Source of the DNA: Medicago truncatula
Taxonomy: Eukaryota > Streptophyta > Magnoliopsida > Fabales > Fabaceae
Direction: 5' to 3'
Length of the DNA stretch: 64,000 nucleotides
Assembly (NCBI RefSeq): GCF_003473485.1
Contig: NC_053046.1
Coordinates: 39,579,832 to 39,643,831 of the forward strand
Made by a program: the position numbers and the translations under genes. Each line of letters opens with the position of its first letter. Within the stretch, counting starts at the first letter, position 1. The notes under the pieces are model-generated. The model saw nothing but the letters and a program-made list of their open reading frames with translations. It was not told where the DNA came from and searched no databases. Positions 53,648 to 64,000 of this stretch are shown here, in pieces.

Positions 53648-54043
53648 CACTTCATGTAAAAACACTTATGTAATATCTAGATTCAATGTGGTAGATTGAG
53701 TACAAAAACTCCTATAGATAATCCACTTTTTTCTAATCTATTTCAATTAGTAACATGTTTTGGTAGATTCACAATCTTTTAGCCTGGACAATTTTGCGAC
53801 ACTTTTTACAACTTCTCAAAAATTATAAATGAAACATTTTTTTAGATACAAAAAGTGTTACAAAAATGATACATTTTGTGACAACTTTTTAATGTTACAT
53901 ATAATACCATAAAATGTAACTAATTAAAGCTGTTTAGTAACATGAGCTTTACCTAACAATTATACAAATGTTACTGATTTTAACATTTTTCTTGATTTGG
54001 TAACAATTTTCATGTGTTACTAGATGTCAATTATGTTGTAGTG
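53648..54043. mobile_element. CACTA-like MITE
   Basis: Begins CACTTCATG and ends CATAATTGAC...-type complement, with TATGTTGTAGTG at the right, so both termini read CACTNCA outward. The direct repeat TGGC lies on both sides (a 3-bp duplication is normal for CACTA). The equivalent site near 45245 is empty. Interior AT-rich, with repeated GTAACA / TGTTAC subterminal wording. Confidence 0.7.
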
Positions 54044-54420
54044 TGGCATCCTGCTTCACTTCCTCAACCCTCCAACCCATCCCCTATCGTTGAGTGGGAG
54101 AAACCACCAGTGTTGCTTTGTTGAGTGTGAGATGGCAACTGCTTCACTTCCTCAACTCTCCAACCCATTCCTCCTCCAGTGTTGTTTTGTCTAGTGTGAG
54201 AAACGAACTTGATAACTCATGTTGTTAATTTGAGTGATGATGTTAGTAAAATCTTGGGTCTGGCCTAAGTCAAATTGAGATTTTCAAATTTTATAAACCT
54301 ATCTGTTTGGTACATCAGTTTCTTAGATATCAAAATTAAAAACTAATAATTGAATCCAATCCAGTTCAATTTCCTTTAGTTTGGTTGAGTTTTTGTTCTA
54401 ACCAAAAAAGAGTGGATAAT

Positions 54421-56612
54421 TTTTGGTTTGGTTTTTTTGAGTTTATCAATCGTGTCTGATCTGCTTACACAATTAAATGGAGCATGAAGGGCAAATCAAT
54501 TTTGTTCTAAACTTGCAAGATTCTCAAGAACTAGATTAGATAAGAGTAGTTTAAACTAAAAGAATGAGAATAAAAAATTCTATGTTGTTGGGGAGAAAAA
54601 TTGGAGGAAACTAGATAAAATAGATGAGAGATAATCGATTATTTTTAAAACAAAATTATAGAAAAATCCATATAGTTTTTTTTTATTGACTCTGTTGTTG
54701 TATAAAAAATTTAACACTAAAAAAATCTCTCATTGAATATCAAAATTAGGCTTAAATATAATTTATATCCTTTATCTATTAAAAATTCATTTTGGTCTTT
54801 TTTTAAAATCATTTTAGTTTTTTTTAAATCATTTTAATCCTTGGTCTTTTTAAGAATGTGATATTGAGCTTGTTTGAAACACTTCCCAAAAACTCTTTTT
54901 TCAGTTTTTAAAAACTTGAAAATTAAAATTTTTTTTGCTAAACTAATTTTTAAAATTACAGTTTTGGAAACTGTTTTGAATTTTTTAATTTTGGGGACTA
55001 AAACTAAAACATGTAAAAGGATAACTATTGTGAGAAGGGGACTTAAACTGAAAACAAAAACTATTTCAAACAGGCTCTATGTCTTTATTTTCATTTGTAT
55101 GGTGTGTTGAAAGGACTAAAATGCCACCCTTTTAAAAAAGATAAATAACTAAAATGATTTAGAAAAAAGATAGAGAATTAAAACAATTTAGAAATTAGAT
55201 AGAGGACCAAATGAATTTCTAGTAAAAGATAAAAGTTGAAAAATATATTTAAACCTTAACCAGAAAAGATTGAAATTTTTTTTGTTTGGTTTGCTTTTCA
55301 TGTTCATCAATTTTATCTGAACCACTTACACTCTTAGATAGATTATGAAGGGGTAAATTAACTTTTTTTTCAAAGTTGCAAGATCTTCTTGAACTAGTCG
55401 AGAGAAGATAAGTTTGAGAGAGAAGATAAGTTTGAGCCAAAAGATTGAAAATAAAAAAAAAAATAAAAAATAGCGTTTATAATTTACATGAGTTATAGCA
55501 ATAAAAAGAATTAAATTATGAGAAAGTGGATTTCATAAAAAAAAATGATAAAGTACACTTTATCCATTCGAATTAAATTATGAGAAAATGTGGTTTAATT
55601 TTATTTTAAGTTTTATTTTGTTTGTATTGCATAAAATAGCTTTACCTTAATCTTTTTTATAGGTTATTTTAATCTTTACTTAGTATTATATTGAACTAAA
55701 ATCTCACCTCCTTGCTTAAAACTCTATTTCTAACCTCTTTATCTTAACTTTCACAATATTTTTTTATTATATTTTGATTAAAATTATAGGTAAATATATT
55801 TTACACTTTAACAAACTATACTTTCATCTTTTTTTCTCAAAACAAACTATACTAATATTTTGTAAAAAAAAAAAAACTATAGTTATCTTTTTAAACTATA
55901 CTCTAACTTCCTTACTTTGTGGTATTTCGGCATTTCAGTTATAACAACTATTCATATATTTCTACTACTACTTTAAAAATCTATTATAAATATGAATCAT
56001 TAGTTCGTTCAACATTAGTTTAACATCATTTAAAACTATATTGCCTTACGTAAATCAGTTAAAGTTCTCTCTCATTCCCGTAGTACGATGAACATGAAGA
56101 GCAGTAAGTCTAGGTTGGATTTTCGAAAATATTTTAATATCTCATCCCATCACATCAAAATATTACTACTTCTTAAAAACAATGTAATAAAGAAGAAGAA
56201 TGATCAGCACATACAGAAAACAAATTACCACGAGAAACTAAAGGTAAACAAAAACAAGACATATTTGTATGGATCAGAAACAACAAAAATATTTTACAGA
56301 GATTAAAATCAAAACGAGACATATTTGCAGGGACCAAAACCATATTTTAGGCTTTGAAGAATTATGTGAATTTAAAATATTTTATCAACCAAATTAAAAT
56401 TGTTAATGGCCATTGTATAACAATATTAGACAAGACAATAACTACTTCAAAAAGTTGAACCCATAAACAGAGAAAAGCAAGTAAAATATAACAAATATAG
56501 ATACGTAATAGAGATAAGTGCAAGAAATATAGGAGACAAATCCATGATAAAAAAGAACCAATATATTAATCAATTTGAATCCGTACAATTTAACTACACT
56601 TCAAAAAAAAAA
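54421..56612. other. Intergenic region, MITE remnants
   Basis: A MULE-type MITE-like unit at about 54749-55255 has arms GGCTTAAATATA and TATATTTAAACC plus TTCATTTTGGTC / GGACCAAATGAA. No perfect target duplication was found. 55095-55760 is repeated in the same orientation at about 58660-59230. No gene was recognised on either strand. Confidence 0.5.
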
Positions 56613-57281
56613 TTAGAGAACTACATTAGGCTTCAAAAAGCAACGCTTCCAAAACGATTTTAGAATATCTTCGAATTCATCATTCACGACATGTAGTCCG
56701 TGAAAATCCTTCACCTTGGAAAAATTGCACGTCAAATACAATTTTAGAATATCTTCAAATTCATCATTCATAACATGTAGTCCGCGAAATTTCTTCATCT
56801 CAGCTTTTGTAACCGTGTCCTTAGTCGCCATGAACGGAGGTGGAGGCGTAGTAGGAGGAGATGAATATTCTTCAAAAGGAGAAACTTGAACGGAATTGAG
56901 CGAGTCGACGGAAGTTAAAGAATCAAAAGATGCCTTGTTGTTGTTAACAAGGACAGGGAAGAGGAAGACCCTCAACCATGCAGGCTTTCGTGAAAAGTGA
57001 CACATATGATCATACTCTAACATCATATGATTGAGATCTTCTTCGTTATAAACCGGGATCAAAGCATCGAAATCTTCACCAAGGAGTTGATACTTGAAGC
57101 AAACATCGGAAAACATGAATATGGAAAGCTTTGCCATGAGGTCGGAGAAGTTGATATTACGATCGACGGTGATGATTTTATTGTCTCCGCCGATGTAGGA
57201 ATAACGACGATGATCATGAAGAGAAGTAAGCCTTGGTTGGATTTTTCCACCATAGGTAATCATGAACTTGACTCTCTCCAT
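56613..57281 (-). CDS. PB1-domain protein with repeated C-terminal motif, gene 2 (222 aa)
   Basis: Inverted paralogue of the gene at 47127, identical over nearly all of the PB1 domain (LMAKL, YQLLGEDFDALIPVYNEEDL). Differences lie mainly in the linker, which is shorter here and lacks the SAIKLKQF segment, and in the C-terminal motif copies (FRGLHVMNDEFEDIL and FHGLHVVNDEFEDIL). A longer tail ends KPNVVL. The frame is intact and the start codon context is conserved between the paralogues. Role inferred as for gene 1: a small PB1 adaptor of unknown partner. It lies 2.6 kb from MYB gene 2, transcribed away from it. Confidence 0.84.
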   Translation of the reverse strand: MERVKFMITYGGKIQPRLTSLHDHRRYSYIGGDNKIITVDRNINFSDLMAKLSIFMFSDVCFKYQLLGEDFDALIPVYNEEDLNHMMLEYDHMCHFSRKPAWLRVFLFPVLVNNNKASFDSLTSVDSLNSVQVSPFEEYSSPPTTPPPPFMATKDTVTKAEMKKFRGLHVMNDEFEDILKLYLTCNFSKVKDFHGLHVVNDEFEDILKSFWKRCFLKPNVVL

Positions 57282-57717
57282 CGTTTGAAAGTTTTGAGAG
57301 GGTACCGACCAAGATTGAAAAGAGGATTCGAGAAAAAGACTTATGAAACTTTTGGGATTGGGACGTTCTGTTTTTTTTTTAACTATGTGATGTGAATATG
57401 GGAATTGTGAGCAGTTCAGTATTTATAAGTATTTGATTAACTGAATTTCCTAAGTACTAGAATTAATACCAGACATATCCTATAAGTATTTGATTAACTA
57501 TGATTCACGTTAGGCAATATAGTTGGATTAACTGAATTTCCCAAAAACTAGGGGAATCAGAGAGAATATATATGTATTGGATTAACTTATATAAGCCATA
57601 TAACTTATCAAATTTACGTGAATTCTAAGTATAAGCCATATAACTTATATCCCATTTTGTTTTGGAAAACTTATCCCATTTATATTGTCATGTATATCGC
57701 ATACCTTTTGATTTTTT
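57282..57717. other. Upstream region of PB1 gene 2
   Basis: Inverted homologue of the DNA before PB1 gene 1 (TATAAGCCATATAACTTAT wording in both). Probably includes a shared promoter. No other gene. Confidence 0.5.
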
Positions 57718-58165
57718 TTATTTTTTTTTGAAAAATCTGCAATTAATGAAGGGTAGGTTTGGAATAATAAAAAAATCCAAAAGCAAAAAGAGTGTAGTAT
57801 CTATCAAAGGAACCTGCCTAAGCCAAATATCATCTATCGCACCCTGATCTGGAGGTTCATCCGCAACCATGAACAACTGGGACACACCGCTAACGGAATA
57901 ACCTTTAATGAGATCAAGTAACCACTTCCAACCATCAGAAACATTTGCCTGCAAAACAATGTTACGTAGCAAAAAAACAAGACTCCCAAAGAATAGTCCC
58001 CTACCACACACACAACATCCTCCTCCACTTCCAAGACTTCCTTCTCATTCCATCCTAACATATCAACCACCAAACACCAAGGATTCTCGATCAAGTCAAA
58101 TAATCCACTTAACCTAACACATAACAGAGCTCCTCCCACCCAATTATCCATCCTAATTAGTTTTT
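57718..58165 (-). pseudogene. LINE reverse-transcriptase C-terminal fragment
   Basis: The minus strand reads MDNWVGGALLCVRLSGLFDL and MLGWNEK...EVEEDVVC in one frame, then LQANVSDGWKWLLDLIKGYS and DDIWLRQVPL in another. This matches the region ahead of the zf-RVT domain of plant LINEs, joined by a frameshift. No 3' tail was found. Confidence 0.72.
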
Positions 58166-59832
58166 TATAATATAACTTATTTTTAATTTCTATTATTATT
58201 TTTAATCTCAAAATTTTATTTAATATTTATCTTTTATTTTTAATAAACTATGCACCAATAGTTTGTTCTTGTTTTTTGCTAAGCATTTATTCCAAACTCA
58301 TTAGTGTTAAACGGTATAAAATGCCCGCAAATTGATCATAAATTATTCTCTTTGAAGCACTTTTGTCTTATTCTTTGCACTGAATAACATTGACAAACTC
58401 TTGAGTAGAATCAAGATTATCACCAATGTTTTTTGGTTAGGACAAACACTCAACCAAACCAAAGGAAACTGAACTGGATCGATTCAATTATTAATTTTTA
58501 ATTTAGATATTTAAGAAAACGATGTACCGAACCGATAGGTTTACACTAAACTTACAAATCTCAATTTGACTTAGGTCAGACCCAAGATATTGCTAACATC
58601 ATCACTCAAACAACATGAGTCAGCATGAATCTAAATCATTTTAATCCTTTATCTTTTTAAATCATTCGCTTTGGTGTGTTGAAAGAACTAAAACGCCACC
58701 CTTTAAAAAAGATAAATAATTAAAATGATTTAGAAAAAAGATAAAGAATTAAAACAATTTAGAAAAAAGATATTTAAACCTTAACAAGAAAAGATTGGAA
58801 TTTTTTTTGTTTGGTTTGCTTTTCATCAATTTTATCTGAATCACTTATACTCTTAGATAGAGTATGAAGGGGTAAAAAAAAAAAAATTTCAAACTTGCAA
58901 GATTTTCTTAAATTAGTCGAGAGAAGATAAGTTTGAAAATAAAAAAATAGCGTTTATAATTTACATGTGTCATAGCAATAAAAAGAACACTTTCCTCCAA
59001 TAAAATGATAAAGTGGATTTCATAAAAAACGATGTTTAATTTTAATTTAAGTTTTATTTTGTTTGTATTGTATAAAAGAGCTTTAACTTAACCTCTTTTT
59101 ACGGGTTATTTTAATCTTTACTTAGTATTATATTGAACTAAAATTCTCACCTCCTTGCTTAAAATTCTATTTCTAACCTCTTTATCTCAACTTTCACAAT
59201 ATTTTGATTAAAATTATAGATAAACTAGGGAAAAGACGGACACGTAAGTGTCCATCTTTCCGCTCTTTTTATTGCACTAACATTTGAAAATTATGAACGG
59301 TGTTTTTTTTTATGAAAATTTGATTTTGATTAAAACTAAAAAAAATATAAATGTTTGTTGCTTTCAAATTATAAAAAATCAAACTAACTATGATTATCTA
59401 TTTCATCGACACCGACAATAATACAATATAACAAAAAAAATCTAAATTCTTTTTAAATGACACCAACAACAATTTTATTATAGAAAAAAATTGTTTAAGG
59501 GTATAATCGCATTGATGAAAAAGTAGGTATAAATATACTCATCTAGTTTGTTACACTTTTTAAATGATAAAGGAAAAAAAAATATATTCATATTGTGTTT
59601 ACACTTTCATATCATAACAAACTATACTTATCTCTTTAAATGACATATATCAATTATATAATATAAATTGTTTGTTGAAGAAATTCTTTATCTTTTAAAA
59701 TGAGAACAATTGAGTTATAACAACTATTGATATATTTCTACTTATAAATATGAATGATTAGTTAGTTTAACATCACACACCTGGTTAAAGTTCTCTCTCA
59801 TTGAATTCCCCTAGTACGTATTATCATCGATC
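58166..59832. other. Mosaic of local duplications between PB1 gene 2 and MYB gene 2
   Basis: 58430-58625 is an inverted copy of 54210-54420. About 58660-59230 is a direct copy of 55095-55760. About 59225-59560 resembles 49325-49600 (CCGCTCTTTTTATTGCAC, AAAATTATGAACGGTGTTT). No gene. The final 80 bp is the MYB gene 2 leader. Confidence 0.6.
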
Positions 59833-60860
59833 ATGTCTTCTTCATCATCATCATCATCGACCGATACTAAAAAAGGAACATGGTCAAAAGAAGAAGATGA
59901 AATATTAAAAGCATATGTGGAAAAACATGGAACCAGAAATTGGAACGAGGTATCAAAAAATGCGGGGCTTATACGTTGCGGTAAAAGTTGTCGTCTAAGA
60001 TGGTATAATCACCTACAACCAGATGTGAAAAAGGGTCCATTTAGTGAAGAAGAAAAATCTAAAGTTTTTGAGTTCTATATAAAGTATGGTGAATTCAAAT
60101 GGTCTAAGCTGGCTCATGAGGTAATTTCTTCTTATTCATGCTTTACTTCTTTTACTTTCTTCTTTAATTTCAAATATTCATCTATCACTTGTGTTATATT
60201 TTGTTGATCATGTCATTAATTTGTATTCAGTTACCGGGAAGAAGCGATAATGACATCAAGAACTTTTGGAATGCGAGAAAAAGAAAACTTGAAAAGCTCG
60301 GCTTGTCACCCTTCCCCGACAACATGGAACCGGATCATAAGTTGAATAGTAGCCAACAAGTTGAGGATTCACAAGAAGATGAATTTAATATACCACAATT
60401 GAAATTTAGAAAATATCCATCAATTTTTGATGAGATAAATGAAAAACTTTTAGATGTTCCAAACATGTTCTACAATAATGTGGGAAGTACTTCAACATTG
60501 ATTGATAGGTGAGTAGATTATGTAATTCCATTTTCTTTTATATGTTAAAATTGTTTATATGAGTGTGTTAAATTTACAGTTACTTTCATCAATTTCAGGG
60601 GTAGCAGCATTATTGGAACTTCTCATATTCATATACCTATAGCTCTACCCTCACCATGTTCATACCTTCCACTTCCTTCACCTATGATGCTTGATGAAAA
60701 TGGGAAGAAGCCAATTTCATTGGAGGACGATTTTGAAGCAAACCTTGATGATTTCATGGATTTGATTGACTTCAGTAATTTGGAGGACGATGTTGAAGCC
60801 GGCAGTCGTTTATTTGACAATGATGATATATATAACAGTAACTTGCATGACAAGATATAA
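59833..60860 (+). CDS. GAMYB-like R2R3-MYB transcription factor, gene 2, three exons (275 aa)
   Basis: Exons 59833-60120, 60231-60508 and 60599-60860 join in frame with the same splice phases as gene 1. R2 KGTWSKEEDEILKAYVEKHG...NAGLIRCGKSCRLRWYNHLQP keeps the canonical recognition helix; R3 KKGPFSEEEKSKVFEFYIKY...WSKLAHEV|LPGRSDNDIKNFW. The N-terminus has a run of nine serines. The C-terminus is shorter than in gene 1: one copy of the KPISLEDDFEANLDDF motif instead of two, plus an acidic tail. Nuclear DNA-binding regulator by family; GAMYB relatives act in anther and gibberellin programmes, but this specific role is not shown. The frame is intact. Confidence 0.88.
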
Positions 60861-61630
60861 AAAGCTTATATTGTTTGCAACACAACTTTTCTGTATTTTT
60901 CTTCTGAGAATTGAGTTTTTTGTTTAAACGATGTTATTTGACAGATATATTAAATTAATTCTACTTTATGCAATATGTCTCTATTACTCTTTTTGATTGA
61001 ATATCAGAATGGAAGGTTATAAATTAAACGTACGTACAAGGAGTGATAACTTGGTGAAGAACTACATTCTTGAGAAAAGGTCTAAATGTGATTTGTATAC
61101 TGTCAGAACTTCTACATTATAGTTAAAGACATTTCCAAGCTTCTGATATTTAAGAATGTTGCCCCACATGTATGAATTTATACATAAGTGAGTTCAACAA
61201 ATGTATAATTTTCAAGTTACACTAACAACCCTTGATATGTACCGTTAATTTAAAAATGAGTAAGGCACTTTCAAATTTCAAATAAGTCTATGAGATTATG
61301 AATATGATGTGGATTTTACCTCATCCAGATTAATATGAGGTGTTATTGTGTTGATGCCTCATAAACTTCAATCGCCCTTAGGGTCTTTTTGGTTCATAGG
61401 GGAGGGGGAGAATTTTAATTAAACATATAATTGATTCAAAACAGGAGATGGGAGAAGAGATATTTTCATTAAATACAATTTTTATTCACAAAGAGGATGG
61501 GAGGGATTTTTTAAATAAAAAAAAAAAAACATTTTTACCCTTAAAATCTCATGCCACTAATTTTTTTCGTCCCCAAAAATATATCACATTTTTTTTCGTC
61601 CTTGAAAAAAAACTTCTTTATAGCCAACTA
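60861..61630. other. 3' flank of MYB gene 2
   Basis: No gene. ACATTTCCAAGCTTCTGAT at about 61130 also occurs near 52795 (CATTTCCAAGCTTCTGAT), showing that the 3' flanks of the two MYB genes are related as well. Confidence 0.5.
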
Positions 61631-62260
61631 ATTTTGTAGTAAATAGTATATCGTGGGACAATAGTGGTTTGTCCAAATTTCACATATAGTGGTATAGTGT
61701 TACTTATCTAAGTGGAAACATGTAGTAGCTGTTATTTAACAACATTGACTTCTTTTATGTGTTTTAGAGTAACCTTGGATAAATTTTTCAAATAAGTATT
61801 TGTAGAATAAGAAATTTTGTATGAGAGATTTCCAAATTCTTACATTTAGTTGAAATCAAGATCTGCTTCCTTTCAACCTTTTCAATATGTTACTTGTCTA
61901 ACTTTATGGTTCCTATAAACATTTAATTAAGCTTCTCAACTTAAATGAAAATAAGCATGAATTTAATGGAAACTTGGCTATTATTTTCAAAAGAATATAA
62001 CTTGATATCTTGATTTTGAAACAATATTAATATGTTTATGCATATGGTGAACAAATTCCTGAGAGATAATACTGATTATTATAACAATGTTGAAGACTCT
62101 GCAATCATTCTAGTTCTAGAATTATAGAATATAAATCATGACTTAAAGTTTATCCAGTTATTAAGTTACCGTGAATTGCAAGTCATGGTGGAATCGTGAA
62201 TACAACTTTATTTTTATGGATCAGCAATATTAGTAAAATCATCTTAGGGTTTTTTATGAA
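61631..62260. repeat. Diverged direct repeat, copy 1
   Basis: Aligns with 63399-64000 in the same orientation: TATGTGTTTTAGAGTAACCT, TGAAAATAAGCATGAA and TATCTTGATTTTGAAACAAT occur in both. No LTR hallmarks seen at the edges. Copy 2 runs off the window. Confidence 0.75.
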
Positions 62261-62504
62261 GTTTCTTGTCACACTAAGATTCAAACAAGCTTAGATCGTT
62301 CCACTTAAAAATATGGACAAGGCCAAAATGGTCAAGTTTTTCTCAACTGCATGTGTAGTTTTTTCAAGGCTAAAACATAGTCCCATCAAACAAACCCAAC
62401 AAGCTTTAGTCAAAAATCAAAATTGATAGCTATATAGTATACTTAAAATAACCAAACAAGACAGACAAATAATATGAGTGACAACAATCATTAGACTAAA
62501 TTAA

Positions 62505-62860
62505 AACATAGTTATTTAATTTATTTAATTGTAATAAATTGGTTTTTTAAGTTTTTTCGTATCACTTAGGTCTCTTTTGTTAATTAATCGCAATAAGTTG
62601 ATCCTTTAATTAAGTTTTTTCCGTATCAATTAAATTTTAAGTTATTTAACCGTAACAATTTGAGGTATTTTAGATCTTAAAAATGTAAGTTATCCGGGTC
62701 TTAAAAGTTACAAAAAATGACTAAGATAACTTAAAGGACCCAAGTGTTATGAAAAATACTTAAATGACTAACTTATTACAATAAAATAACTTAAAAGATA
62801 TAAGTGGTACGAAAAAAACTTAAAACTAATTTATTACAATTAAATAACTTAAAATGTGTA
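62505..62860. repeat. Palindromic MITE-like repeat
   Basis: TTTAATTGTAATAAATTGGT on the left is mirrored by AATTTATTACAATTAAATAA on the right, and the sub-blocks TTAAGTTATTT / AAATAACTTAA recur several times inside. Non-coding, AT-rich foldback. Confidence 0.65.
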
Positions 62861-63398
62861 ATTTAATCCAATCTTTATCATATAGTCTTAGTTGTGTATT
62901 ACTTTTTTTGACGAAGTTATCATGCATGCATATTTAATTTCTTTTTACAAAAACTTATTTAATCTATCAAAATATAGATCATTGAAATACATTTTTGGTT
63001 TCTTTAGTCCCCTTATTTCTAAACCGGTGTTTTGGTTCTTCTAGTAAGTAAGTTTTGTGTTTCTTTGGTTCCGTTAATGATAGGAAACTTAGTTGACATG
63101 TTTGAGTTCGATCAAAGGTTTGCTATCAAAGGTTCGATCAAAGGAAACTAAAATAAAATAAGAAAATTCAGAAATTAAAAATCAAATTACAAAAATAAAT
63201 CCGGGTTTAATTATTATATTAGGGTTTATGAGTTTACTATCTTGTCAATTGCATATGGCGGAAAATAGTGGATTGTTAAAATTTTGCTATGCAATAGTGT
63301 TATAGAATATAAGCATTGCTCATCTAACTTTTAAAATTGCTCGTGAGATGAGCAATTTTCATAGAATATAGCACCACTGTAACAGCTATTTGGTAATA
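62861..63398. other. Gene-free AT-rich stretch
   Basis: No gene or delimited element recognised. GGTTCGATCAAAGG is repeated locally near 63100-63145. Confidence 0.35.
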
Positions 63399-64000
63399 TT
63401 TTGTACTAAATAGTGTATCGCAGCACAAAAGAAGTTTTTCCAAATTCAGCTATGCTATAGCAGTATAGCGGCGCTGTAGCAGCTATTTAATAACACTGGA
63501 TTCTTTTATTATGTGTTTTAGAGTAACCTAAAATAATTTTTTCAAATAAGTATGTGTGAAATCAGAAGTTTTTGTATGATCTTACAATGACCAAGATTTT
63601 CGAATAAAAACTTCTGACATAAGTTGAAATCAACATCTGCTGCTTCCTAACTTTTTCAATTTATCACTTGTCTAACTTCATGGTCCCTATAAACATTTAA
63701 GCATATCATCTTAAATGAAAATAAGCATGAAGTTAATACAAACTAGGCAGTTATTTTCAAAAGAATAGAACTTGGTATCTTGATTTTGAAACAATATTGA
63801 TATATTTATGTATATGGTGTACAATTAATTGAAAAATTGCTATTGATTAGTGTAACAAGGTTGAAGGTTTTGCAATCATTCTAGAATTGTAGAATAAATT
63901 CTTTGAATTTATAGTTTATCGAGTTATTAAGTTACTGTGAATGGTGAATATGCAACTTTTTTTTAACGGATCAGGAATATTAGTATAATCACATTAGGAT
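63399..64000. repeat. Diverged direct repeat, copy 2 (cut by window end)
   Basis: Partner of 61631-62260, offset about 1.77 kb. Confidence 0.75.

Larger units (their letters stand above)
53129..54420. repeat. Duplicated UREF 3' flank with two later insertions
   Basis: Direct copy of 44722-45545. It has been enlarged by a SINE-like insertion (53305-53422) and a CACTA-like MITE (53648-54043), neither present at the equivalent sites of the intact locus. Part of it (54210-54420) also appears inverted at 58430-58625. Confidence 0.8.

Noticed and set aside
57027-57395. 122-codon plus-strand frame over PB1 gene 2
   Set aside because: It is antisense to an intact PB1 gene whose paralogue is conserved in the sense frame only.
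1-64000. CRISPR arrays, bacterial operons or riboswitches
   Set aside because: No regularly spaced repeats or prokaryotic signals; the window is plant nuclear DNA with introns.

Overview
The window looks like nuclear DNA of a dicot, most likely a papilionoid legume of the Medicago/Trifolium kind. The reasons are its AT-rich intergenic DNA, GT-AG introns, intact plant gene families (CHX antiporter, P-class PPR, urease accessory UreF, chloroplast-type DnaJ zinc finger, GAMYB-like R2R3-MYB) and a dense load of plant transposons (MULE, hAT, CACTA and Stowaway-like MITEs, LINE, SINE, TRIM). The species itself is inferred, not shown.

Layout. 0-5 kb: a MULE with a nested hAT MITE, then a three-exon CHX cation/proton antiporter on the minus strand (4895 to 1846). 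5-12.5 kb: gene-poor repeats, including a LINE remnant, an imperfect palindrome, and a Mutator-like element carrying the last exon of a plant-mobile-domain (PMD) gene. 12.5-25.8 kb: a head-to-tail duplication of about 5-6 kb per copy, each copy holding one intact PPR gene (879 and 890 aa) plus downstream DNA; several MITEs are shared by the two copies. 27.2-29.0 kb: a Mutator-like element that captured a glutaredoxin-domain fragment and was itself invaded by an 854-bp near-perfect palindrome. 29-42 kb: mostly non-coding, with a TRIM retroelement, two tRNA-like SINEs with target duplications, a short plant-specific gene ending SMRYAILM, a decayed second PMD gene, a 656-bp hAT element and a LINE 3' end. 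42.9-44.7 kb: a small plastid-type DnaJ zinc-finger gene and the intact UREF gene. 44.7-61 kb: a locally shuffled region with two PB1-domain genes (opposite orientation), two three-exon MYB genes (same orientation), and a broken copy of the 3' half of UREF with its downstream DNA. 61-64 kb: non-coding, with a diverged direct repeat of about 600 bp and a palindromic repeat.

How the genes relate. UreF belongs to the nickel-insertion machinery of urease. CHX moves cations across a membrane. The PPR proteins probably act on organellar RNA, and the DnaJ zinc-finger protein probably acts in plastid protein folding. These genes share no obvious pathway. The most unusual content is structural: at least six elements with clean Mutator-type 9-10-bp target duplications, two of them carrying host-gene fragments, and the PB1/MYB/UreF duplication cluster, whose PB1 proteins carry a repeated C-terminal motif that I do not recognise.
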